NCBI GenBank assembly: GCA_017623455.1
Contig: JAGAPA010000079.1
Location: forward strand, 116,421-180,420
Direction of reading: 5' to 3'
Source: Clostridia bacterium
Lineage (GTDB): Bacteria > Bacillota > Clostridia > Christensenellales > Pumilibacteraceae
Length of the DNA: 64,000 nucleotides
Position 1 is the stretch's first letter. Each line of letters opens with the position of its first letter. Under the pieces are notes generated by a model that worked only from the letters and a program-made list of their open reading frames with translations, was not told where the DNA came from and ran no database searches. The translations under genes and the position numbers were made by a program. Shown piece by piece: positions 40,209 through 47,737 of the stretch.

Positions 40209-41185
40209 AAGCGTGTTTGGTAGAAAACGGAAAAATGGTAATAAGAGAAGTTGACGAACCCATAATGAAAGAGGACGACGTAATCGTAGAGATTTACGCA
40301 ACGGCACTGAACAGAGCGGACTTGCTTCAAAAGCAAGGCACGTACCCTTCGCCTAAAGGTTGGCCGACTTGGCCGGGGTTAGAGCTTGCCGGCAAAATCG
40401 TTCAAATGAGCGAAAACGCAAAGAAAAATACTTCCTTTAGCGTGGGTGACAGCGTTTGCGCGCTTGTAGGCGGTGGCGCGTATGCTGAAAGAATAGCAGT
40501 TCCGTACGGACTTTTAATGCCTATACCAAAAGGATTGACTTTTGAAGAAGCATCCTCGCTTCCCGAAGCTTACGCTACAAGTTATCTCAACCTCGTATAC
40601 GAAGGACATCTTCAAAAAGGACAGGTGTTGTACGTTGCGGCAGGGGCAAGCGGTCTTGCAAGCTCGGCAATTCCTATGGGTAAAGCGCTTGGTGCGTACG
40701 TGGTAACAAGCGTTCAAACCAAAGAACAGGCTGAAAAAATCAAAAACTTGGGCGCTGACTATATAATCGTTCAAGAAAACGAAAGTATTCCCGAGGTCTT
40801 TGAAAGATTGGAAAAAGAAGGAAGACCTGTAAACGTATGTATGGATTGTTTGAGCGGAGAAGATTTAGGCAAAGCAATGCCTTTTATGGCAAGAGGCGGA
40901 TATTGGGTTGTTATTTCCACCCTTGCAGGTGTTGAAACCAATATCAAACTTCGTCCGCTTCTTACAAAAGGCTTGCATTTGGTGGGAAGTATGCTCAGAA
41001 ACCGTACCAACGAAATGAAAGCGGAAATTTTGTCGAGTTTGGTAAATAACTTGTGGAAGCATTTAGAGAGCGGAGCAATCAAGCCGTCTGTGTATAAAGT
41101 GTTCCCCATAGAGCAGGTAAACGAAGCTCAGGCGGTTCTCGAGCGTTTTGAAAACACAGGTAAGGTTGTTCTTAAAATCAAATAG
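40205..41185 (+). CDS. NAD(P)H:quinone oxidoreductase-like MDR protein
   Basis: 326 residues from the ATG at 40205 (GGAGGAACGT upstream, ATGA overlap with the preceding gene). NRADLLQKQGTYPSPKGWPTWPGLELAG is close to the PIG3/quinone-oxidoreductase group, as is YVAAGASGLASSAIPMGKALGA for the cofactor site. This group reduces quinones or enones with NADPH. In this operon it may act on an unsaturated or keto sugar derivative; that is inference. Confidence 0.85.
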   Translation: MKACLVENGKMVIREVDEPIMKEDDVIVEIYATALNRADLLQKQGTYPSPKGWPTWPGLELAGKIVQMSENAKKNTSFSVGDSVCALVGGGAYAERIAVPYGLLMPIPKGLTFEEASSLPEAYATSYLNLVYEGHLQKGQVLYVAAGASGLASSAIPMGKALGAYVVTSVQTKEQAEKIKNLGADYIIVQENESIPEVFERLEKEGRPVNVCMDCLSGEDLGKAMPFMARGGYWVVISTLAGVETNIKLRPLLTKGLHLVGSMLRNRTNEMKAEILSSLVNNLWKHLESGAIKPSVYKVFPIEQVNEAQAVLERFENTGKVVLKIK

Positions 41186-41193
41186 GGGGATTT

Positions 41194-42006
41194 ATGAAGC
41201 TTACGGATTTACCTCAGCCCTCTGTTGCAGGGGTTGTTAGAGAAAAAACGGTAGTAGGAGCGATAGCGGAAATTAATAACTGTTTATACGGTGGCGCGGA
41301 TATGATAGACTTACACATGTCCTGCCTTGACGATCCCAGCGAGGAAAATTTGCAAAAAATAATATCCTCGACATCCCTTCCCATTCTTGCTCTGAACTAT
41401 AACAACAAATGCGATTGGACAAACGCCGGATATAGCGAAGAAGATCGCGAAGAGCTTTTCATTCGCGCAATAAAAGCCGGAGCTAAAGGCGTTGATATTC
41501 AGGGGTATACCTACGATTTGCAATCAAAAGGCGGATACGTAGGAGCGGACGAATATTCGTTTACAAAAAACAACCCCAAAGAAATTGTTACCGACAAGAA
41601 AATTATTCAAAAACAAATGGATTTAATAGCTCGTATCCACGATATGGGCGGACAAGTTTTATTGTCGTGTCATCCGGGAGTGCAGATGAATACGGAACAA
41701 GTGGTAGACCTCGCGCTTTTTTTGCAAGAGCGTAACCCCGATATAATAAAGATTGTAACGCGCGCTGAAACTGAAGACGACCTTATAGAAAGCTTTAGGG
41801 CAATGATAGAGCTAAAGAAAAAGGTTAAAACGCCTGTGTCTTATCATACGAATGGAAAAGCAGGCAAGCTTTCAAGAATTATAAATCCAATACTTGGCGG
41901 ACAAATTGCTTTTTGTGTGGACAGATACAAAGAAGGAAGCACAATGGAACAGCTTGACCTAAAGAGCGCAAGACGTATGGTGGACGATTTGAAAAAGTTA
42001 TATTAA
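41194..42006 (+). CDS. Atypical type I 3-dehydroquinate dehydratase-fold protein
   Basis: 270 residues with the aldolase-like fold of type I dehydroquinases: the catalytic His160 in LLSCHPG and the Schiff-base Lys186 in IIKIVTRAET, 26 residues apart, as in AroD. The substrate-binding Glu-x-Arg of AroD, expected in the strand ADMIDLHMSCLDD, is missing (Asp-Leu-His instead). No other shikimate gene is nearby; the partners are sugar-type oxidoreductases. It may be a lyase or dehydratase for a keto-sugar rather than a biosynthetic AroD. Confidence 0.75.
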   Translation: MKLTDLPQPSVAGVVREKTVVGAIAEINNCLYGGADMIDLHMSCLDDPSEENLQKIISSTSLPILALNYNNKCDWTNAGYSEEDREELFIRAIKAGAKGVDIQGYTYDLQSKGGYVGADEYSFTKNNPKEIVTDKKIIQKQMDLIARIHDMGGQVLLSCHPGVQMNTEQVVDLALFLQERNPDIIKIVTRAETEDDLIESFRAMIELKKKVKTPVSYHTNGKAGKLSRIINPILGGQIAFCVDRYKEGSTMEQLDLKSARRMVDDLKKLY

Positions 42007-42014
42007 GCAAATAA

Positions 42015-42041
42015 AAAAATTCTACCCAGAGTAGAATTTTT
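42015..42041. terminator. Bidirectional terminator between the dehydroquinase-like and AraC genes
   Basis: AAAAATTCTAC and GTAGAATTTTT form an 11-bp stem with a five-base loop and T-runs on both strands. Confidence 0.85.
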
Positions 42042-42926
42042 TTATTTATTTTGTTTTCGCACTGCAAGAGGTAGTGCACCGTATTCGTTTTTGAAAGCGG
42101 AGTAAAAACCGCTAAGCGAGCTAAATCCTACCCTTATTGCAATTTCCGAGATTTTCATATCGGTTGTAGTAAGAAGTTCGTAAGCAGCTTTCATGCGCAT
42201 CTTGCAAATAAGCTCAGAAAATGTGCAAGAGTGATATTTTTTAATTATTCTTCGTATTTGCCTTTCGCTTAAAAACAACATTCGGGCAATATCTGAAACG
42301 CTTATATCGTCCATATAGTGCAGGTTTATTACGTGATGAATTTTGTATATTCTGCTTTCGCTGTTTTCTCTGATAATATCCACAACTTGCCCGCTTTTTT
42401 TGGATATAATTGCGTTAATTATTTCGTGAAAATGCAAGGAAAATGCAATACGTTCGTTAGTTTTAATGCAATCTGACATTTTTTTTAGCGCAGTTTCAAT
42501 GTTTTTGTCTACGCTGTAATAAAGTGGATAAATAAGCGAGGAGGATAGAATTTTGAACAAATCGAAATCGCTTTTAACGTTGGTTTTTTCCATTATAAAA
42601 TTAAGGTTATATCGCTTAACGTTGTTGCTTTCGATAAAACTTCGGTGTAAAACCGATGGCGCAATAATTACTGTTTCACCCTCTTTTATTATGCTTTCGG
42701 TATTTTCAAACTTTATTCTCAAACTTCCCTCACTTACGCAAAACAGCTCGTAATAAGAGTGGAAGTGCAATCTGTCAAGCTGTTTTAGCGGTGGTGTGGG
42801 GTGAGCTTTAGAAAAGGTTTCGTCTACAAAACAAACAAACTTAACGTTTTCTATACACGTTGTAATTTGTAAAGGATGTAACGCCTGGTATTCCTCGGTT
42901 AAATATTCGTTTTTAATAGTATCCAT
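42042..42926 (-). CDS. AraC-family transcriptional regulator
   Basis: 294 residues. N-terminal cupin domain (HFHSYYELFCVSEGSLRIKFEN, EGETVIIAPSVLHRSF) and C-terminal DNA-binding domain with ISVSDIARMLFLSERQIRRII and MKISEIAIRVGFSSLSGFYSAFK. AATTGGAGGAATT precedes the ATG. It is divergent from the SDR-Gfo/Idh operon at 43097. The motifs ATGTCCG and TTTTTGTCC in this intergenic region recur before the GH43-like gene at 45072, so both may be its targets. Confidence 0.9.
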   Translation of the reverse strand: MDTIKNEYLTEEYQALHPLQITTCIENVKFVCFVDETFSKAHPTPPLKQLDRLHFHSYYELFCVSEGSLRIKFENTESIIKEGETVIIAPSVLHRSFIESNNVKRYNLNFIMEKTNVKSDFDLFKILSSSLIYPLYYSVDKNIETALKKMSDCIKTNERIAFSLHFHEIINAIISKKSGQVVDIIRENSESRIYKIHHVINLHYMDDISVSDIARMLFLSERQIRRIIKKYHSCTFSELICKMRMKAAYELLTTTDMKISEIAIRVGFSSLSGFYSAFKNEYGALPLAVRKQNK

Positions 42927-42942
42927 AATTCCTCCAATTATT

Positions 42943-42972
42943 ATTTTACCAATATTTATGTCCGTTTGTCAA
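42943..42972 (-). promoter_or_regulatory. Promoter of the AraC gene at 42042
   Basis: On the minus strand TTGACA (42972-42967) and TAAAAT (42948-42943), 18 bases apart. ATGTCCG at 42958-42964 lies inside it. Confidence 0.65.
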
Positions 42973-43015
42973 TAAAAATATGTAAAAAATTACTCTGAGC
43001 GGTCATATAATATTC

Positions 43016-43046
43016 TTTTTGTCCGTTTTAATATAGATATTATAAA
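43016..43046 (+). promoter_or_regulatory. Probable AraC-controlled promoter of the SDR-Gfo/Idh operon
   Basis: TTGTCC (43019-43024) and TATAAA (43041-43046) are 16 bases apart, a weak match. The TTTTTGTCC motif at 43016-43024 overlaps the -35 box, the usual place for an AraC activator half-site. Confidence 0.45.
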
Positions 43047-43096
43047 AAAGTAATGTTAAAATATTAATGCAATAAAAAACAAAAAAGGAGATAACT

Positions 43097-43903
43097 ATGA
43101 GAAAAGTTTTCGATATGTTGAGGCTTGACGGTAAAGTTGCGCTTATTACGGGAGCAAGACAAGGGCTTGGTTATGATATTGCTTGCGCGTTGGCAGAAGC
43201 TGGCGCTACGATTGTTATATCTTCACGAAACGAAGAGAGTGTAAAGAGCGTAGCTAAGGAAATAAGCGAAGCGTATGGCATTAAAACGTATACCGTAGCT
43301 CTCGATCAAAAGGACTATCTCAGCGTGCAAAATGCAGTTGATTACGTCCTAAAAACAACAGGACGTATTGATATTTTAGTGAACAACGCAGGTGGAGGTT
43401 CGGGCGCTAGCGAGGGGTATATTGTGGATAGAGATCCGCTTGCTATCAAAAATATGATTGATATCAATCTTACGGGTATGTTATATTGCTCAAAGGCGGT
43501 TGCAAAGCATATGATAGACAGGGGAAGCGGAAAAATTATCAATCTTGGCTCTATTGCAGGCGTTGTCGGTAGAGATAGAGCTATGTATTATAAGGCTAAG
43601 AAAATGCAACAACCCATCGATTATGCCGCAGCTAAGGGCGGTGTTATTAGTGCAACGCGAGATTTGGCAGGACTTTTATCCCCAAGCGGAATTTGTGTAA
43701 ACAGTATTTCTCCCGGCGGGTTTGATAAAGGCGAACTTTCCCCTGAGTTTGTGCGGCTTTACAGCGAAGAAACACCTCTTGGAAGAATGGGAAAGATTGG
43801 CGAGGATATCAAGGGTATAGCGCTTTTGCTTGCTTCTGACGCGGGTAATTATATTACGGGACAAAACATTTTGGTTGACGGAGGTTTTTCTATATGGAAA
43901 TAA
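43097..43903 (+). CDS. Short-chain dehydrogenase/reductase (gluconate 5-dehydrogenase-like)
   Basis: 268 residues of a classical SDR: DGKVALITGARQGLGYDIACAL, LVNNAGGGSGA, GKIINLGSIAGVVG and the catalytic YAAAK, then INSISPGGFDKGEL and GQNILVDGGFSIW at the end. The pattern is close to gluconate 5-dehydrogenase and related sugar-acid dehydrogenases. It overlaps the next gene by 10 bases. Confidence 0.9.
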   Translation: MRKVFDMLRLDGKVALITGARQGLGYDIACALAEAGATIVISSRNEESVKSVAKEISEAYGIKTYTVALDQKDYLSVQNAVDYVLKTTGRIDILVNNAGGGSGASEGYIVDRDPLAIKNMIDINLTGMLYCSKAVAKHMIDRGSGKIINLGSIAGVVGRDRAMYYKAKKMQQPIDYAAAKGGVISATRDLAGLLSPSGICVNSISPGGFDKGELSPEFVRLYSEETPLGRMGKIGEDIKGIALLLASDAGNYITGQNILVDGGFSIWK

Positions 43904-44874
43904 GCAAATATGATTCTTTAAGCGTGTTGGTTGCAGGTTGTGGGGCGATAGGTAAGCGCCATATTGATATACTGAAACAAATTGGAGTGGGCAATATTAT
44001 TGTTTGCGATCCAAACGAGGCGTACGTAAAAGAGGTAACGGATAAATATCCCGACTTAAAAGTTGTGGAGAGTTACGAGAAAGGGCTTGAGCAAAAACCA
44101 TTTGCAGTATTCATTCTCACTCCCACTAAAATGCATATCCCTATGGCAATTCAAGCCTTAAAAAACGGCGCTCACGTGTTCATTGAAAAACCTCTTTCCA
44201 ATTCGTCCGAGGGAATTGAGGAGCTTAAAAAAACTATGATAGAATGCGGAAAGCAGGTAATGGTAGGCTTTTGCTTCAGATACCACGATGCAATGAAAAA
44301 AGTAAAACGTATGATAGAAAACGGTACAATCGGGCGTCTTGTTTCCATTCGTGCGATGGTAGGAGAGGATTTTCCGTCCATTCATCCGGAGTATAAAGAA
44401 ATGTATCTGTCTAAGTATTCGGGAGCGTTTGAGCTTGTGCACGATTTAGATTTAGCGATATGGTTTGCAAATCAAAACGTAATGGAAACGTATGGAGTGT
44501 ACGGACCGTTTAGCGACTATGAGTTCGAAAGCCCCGATACCGTAGAGCTTTTACTTAAGTTTGAAAACAAGTGTGTTGCTACCGTTCATCTGGATTTTTT
44601 CCAAACTCCAAGACGTAGAATAATGGAGCTTATTGGAGTGGGTGGCGTCTTAACTATTGAGTTTTCCACTTGGAACGAGGCAACCATTAGAGTTTATGAA
44701 AAGAGTAAAGGCGAGTGGGAAGAAGAAAAACTAAAAACTGAGCGTAACGATATGTTTATTGCAGAAGATAGTGAATTTTTGGATTTGGCTATGCAAAATA
44801 AACCAATGAAATGTAATATAGACGAGGCGACTAAATCCCTTAAGTCAATCGAAAAGGTGTATAAACCGTATTAA
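43894..44874 (+). CDS. Gfo/Idh/MocA-family oxidoreductase
   Basis: 326 residues. Dinucleotide-binding motif VLVAGCGAIGKRHIDIL at the start and the family Lys in HVFIEKPLSN; VMVGFCFRYHDAMKKVK and LVHDLDLAIWF follow. Sugar or inositol dehydrogenase of unknown substrate. Overlap with the SDR gene and a shared terminator make a two-gene operon. Confidence 0.9.
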   Translation: MEISKYDSLSVLVAGCGAIGKRHIDILKQIGVGNIIVCDPNEAYVKEVTDKYPDLKVVESYEKGLEQKPFAVFILTPTKMHIPMAIQALKNGAHVFIEKPLSNSSEGIEELKKTMIECGKQVMVGFCFRYHDAMKKVKRMIENGTIGRLVSIRAMVGEDFPSIHPEYKEMYLSKYSGAFELVHDLDLAIWFANQNVMETYGVYGPFSDYEFESPDTVELLLKFENKCVATVHLDFFQTPRRRIMELIGVGGVLTIEFSTWNEATIRVYEKSKGEWEEEKLKTERNDMFIAEDSEFLDLAMQNKPMKCNIDEATKSLKSIEKVYKPY

Positions 44875-44908
44875 GTCAGGATTGTCATTTGACAAAAAAA
44901 CAAAATAT

Positions 44909-44951
44909 GACTGTGAGTGTTCACGCGCGTGCGCTCGCAGTCTTTATTTTT
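44909..44951 (+). terminator. Terminator of the SDR-Gfo/Idh operon
   Basis: GACTGTGAG and CTCGCAGTC pair, with the GC-rich TTCACGCGCGTGCG between, followed by TTTATTTTT. Confidence 0.75.
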
Positions 44952-45013
44952 ATGCGCGCGCGAAAAACTGTTAATAATGTCCGAAAATGACATATTTTTG
45001 TCCAATTTAGCTA

Positions 45014-45042
45014 TTGTTTTTTTTGCTAAAATGTTGTATAAT
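45014..45042 (+). promoter_or_regulatory. Promoter of the lipoprotein operon
   Basis: TTGTTT at 45014-45019 and TATAAT at 45037-45042, 17 bases apart. ATGTCCG (44977-44983) and TTTTTGTCC (44995-45003) lie just upstream of the -35 box. Confidence 0.7.
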
Positions 45043-45071
45043 ACAGATAATTAGAAAAAAAGGAGTATAGA

Positions 45072-47726
45072 ATGATGAACAAAATCAAAAGGTTTTTTAT
45101 ATCCATTCTTTCTTTGTTGGTTGCAGGAGTGCCCGTGCTTGGCTGTTCTTCTCAGCAAATTCAAACAAATATAAAAGAGCCTGTCGCTACTACAAGCAGT
45201 GAAACAATGGTTTCACAAAGTGATGCAGTCGAGGTAGGACTTACCCCGGGATTTGATCTTCCGCACGACGACGGACTTGTGGGCAGAGATAATAACGGCT
45301 TTGCTTTTTACGAGGAAGATCTTTACTATCTTAACGATCAGAAGGTAAACGGAAGAGATCCTTCCGTGCTTTACGTTTCCATAGAGGATATTACCGATAC
45401 CTATAATAAAAATATAGCAAGACAGGCACAGTTCGGTCAAGATGCTGTTGATAAATGGGTAGAAGAGCGTGGAACGCTTGACGATTGGATTGCAAAATAC
45501 GGTAAGCAGTTCTATCTTACCGGTAGCGAACGTACTACCGTGCTTACCGCATCTACCAAGCAAAAATATCCCGAAGCTGCGTGGGCTGCGTACAACTTAA
45601 GTAAAAGCGCAGATATGAATAACTGGGTAAACGTTGGCGCGTTGGACGGATATGCGTATCTTGGAACGAACACCACTTGGCAAGGTAATGCAGCTGCTCA
45701 GACGTGGGCGCCCGAGTATAAGCGCGATCCTGTAAGCGGAATGTATCTTCTTGCATTTTCGTCCGCATCAAAAGACGGAAACGAAACGACGCAGTACAAT
45801 CCTCATTCCACGGGAAGATCGGAGTACGCAACCAATCCTAAAATTCAATACAGCGCAAACCAGTGGGATAATATGTACCTTACGCTTGCAATTGCGGACA
45901 ATCCCGAAGGACCGTACAGACTTCTTACCGCCGAAACGTATTATCAGTACCTTGCAAAATACAACGCAGACGGAACTGTTTATACCGAGCAAATTACCGA
46001 AAAGAACGAATACGGTAACGACGTAGTTAAAAACGTAGCAATATACCGTGACGATTTATTTGACGGAAGCACCGAGAAAAATTCGCTGAAAGGTAAAATG
46101 CTTACTTACGTTAACCAAAAGGGCGAGTTTTTGAACCTTAACGGCGATGCGGTAACCATATATACTCCCCCTGTTAACAATCCGTATTTCCACAAGGAAA
46201 TTATCGAAGCGTATCCTAACTGTAATATAGAGAATAGAGCTACTTGGCCTACGATGGATATGCACGTGTTCAGCAACGACAGAGGAGAGTTTTATACCTA
46301 CTTTACCTCTCACGCAAGTACGCTCCATGCCGACCAGAACGTTTGGATGATGAGAATGAAGGATTGGATAACACCCGATTGGGATAGCTTAACTCACGTT
46401 CTTGCCCCCTCGTACTCTATCGTGTATTATGATCCCGAGGTTTCCGAGGATTTAGATTGGGCAAAGCACTCCGACCCCGACGGCTCTTCAAACTATCACT
46501 TTTTCGACGTGTCCTATCCTATCAACGGAGTTAGAGGCTTCCACCTTTCCGATATAGATCAGAACGAAGGCGGAGTAAACGAAGGCGCGTTTATGTTCCA
46601 ATACAAGGGTTGGTATTATCTGACTTACTCTCCGTTTGGCTACGGAAGCAAGCACTATGCCGCGCACGTGTCGGTGTCGGACAATCCTTACGGACCGTTC
46701 ATAAAAATTTACGATTATTCTCCTGCAAGCGGAATTGATAAAACCGAAGGCGGAGATATGATTTCAGCTTGCGGACATCACTGTTTTGTCGAAGTTGAAG
46801 GCGAAATGTGGTGCGTGTACCATTGCTTGCATAATCCCGAATATAACTATAATGCGTCAGGCGGGTTTATGGGTAGAGGAATTGCAATGGACAGAATTGC
46901 TTTTTACGAGTACGACCAAATAACTTTCGGTTCGCTTATTGACAAGCAAATAGAGCTTGATTTAGACGAAAATTTGCGCGGAAGCATGGACGATTTGCCC
47001 GGACTTAAGGAAAAAGGTCTTACGCCCAAAGAGTGGATGGAAGAGTGCTTTGAAACAGGCAATCATAGATATTACGATAAAGACCACAAGGGAACGGACG
47101 GAAGCAACATTGATAGAGATGCAATAGTTCCCATTATGTACGGCAACGGTGCAACGTATTCGCTTCAGCCCAAAACTAAGGTTTATACAGGTTATGACAA
47201 CGTAGCAAAAACGGCAACTGTTACCATACTTGAGGGTGATACGGCAACCGCAAAGTACGCTAACGACGGAATGGTGACTTATCAGAAATGGTCGTCTAAG
47301 TACGAGGTTGTAGGCAATCCCGAAACAAGACAGCTCAAACTCAAACTTTCTTGGGATACGCCTCAGACCATTCGTAATATTATGATCTACAACAGCCGTG
47401 ATTACGTGTACGCGTTCAATAACGTAGAATCGATTGCGTTCAAGCTTGATAGTAAGCCTGCCTGGTATCCCGAGGATAAAGAGTATAACGGATACTGCCA
47501 CATAAAAGACTTAGAACCCGATTCTATGGGATGGGATTCAAGAAGTATGATTATGAGAAAGGGTGGCTCTGCTATGGCAACGTTTAACGAGATAACGGTA
47601 AGCGAGATAATAATCACGATTGACGCTGAGGATAAGGTTGGAACTTTGATTTTAAGCAATTCAAATCGTTACGTGGTAAAGCTGTCCGATATTTATATTA
47701 TGGGCAACCCCGTGGATGTAGAATAA
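45072..47726 (+). CDS. GH43-like beta-propeller lipoprotein with C-terminal carbohydrate-binding-like domain
   Basis: 884 residues. The signal peptide ends in the lipobox VLGCSS, so Cys25 is the likely lipid anchor and the enzyme faces outward. The central part resembles five-bladed propeller glycosidases: GRDPSVLYVSIED, AAQTWAPEYKRDPVSGMYLL, EGAFMFQYKGWYYLTYSPFGYG, and HHCFVEVEGEMWCVYHC. The C-terminal part (about 715-884) resembles an F5/8 type C or CBM32-like sandwich (AKYANDGMVTYQKWSS, RNIMIYNSRDYVYAF). It probably cleaves arabinose-, xylose- or galactose-containing glycans; the exact family and the catalytic carboxylates cannot be fixed by eye. The next lipoprotein gene starts 11 bases later. 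Confidence 0.8.
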   Translation: MMNKIKRFFISILSLLVAGVPVLGCSSQQIQTNIKEPVATTSSETMVSQSDAVEVGLTPGFDLPHDDGLVGRDNNGFAFYEEDLYYLNDQKVNGRDPSVLYVSIEDITDTYNKNIARQAQFGQDAVDKWVEERGTLDDWIAKYGKQFYLTGSERTTVLTASTKQKYPEAAWAAYNLSKSADMNNWVNVGALDGYAYLGTNTTWQGNAAAQTWAPEYKRDPVSGMYLLAFSSASKDGNETTQYNPHSTGRSEYATNPKIQYSANQWDNMYLTLAIADNPEGPYRLLTAETYYQYLAKYNADGTVYTEQITEKNEYGNDVVKNVAIYRDDLFDGSTEKNSLKGKMLTYVNQKGEFLNLNGDAVTIYTPPVNNPYFHKEIIEAYPNCNIENRATWPTMDMHVFSNDRGEFYTYFTSHASTLHADQNVWMMRMKDWITPDWDSLTHVLAPSYSIVYYDPEVSEDLDWAKHSDPDGSSNYHFFDVSYPINGVRGFHLSDIDQNEGGVNEGAFMFQYKGWYYLTYSPFGYGSKHYAAHVSVSDNPYGPFIKIYDYSPASGIDKTEGGDMISACGHHCFVEVEGEMWCVYHCLHNPEYNYNASGGFMGRGIAMDRIAFYEYDQITFGSLIDKQIELDLDENLRGSMDDLPGLKEKGLTPKEWMEECFETGNHRYYDKDHKGTDGSNIDRDAIVPIMYGNGATYSLQPKTKVYTGYDNVAKTATVTILEGDTATAKYANDGMVTYQKWSSKYEVVGNPETRQLKLKLSWDTPQTIRNIMIYNSRDYVYAFNNVESIAFKLDSKPAWYPEDKEYNGYCHIKDLEPDSMGWDSRSMIMRKGGSAMATFNEITVSEIIITIDAEDKVGTLILSNSNRYVVKLSDIYIMGNPVDVE

Positions 47727-47737
47727 GGAGGTAGAAT

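Noticed and set aside
41194-42006. Biosynthetic aroD
   Set aside because: Catalytic His and Lys are present, but the substrate-binding Glu-x-Arg is absent and no shikimate genes are nearby.
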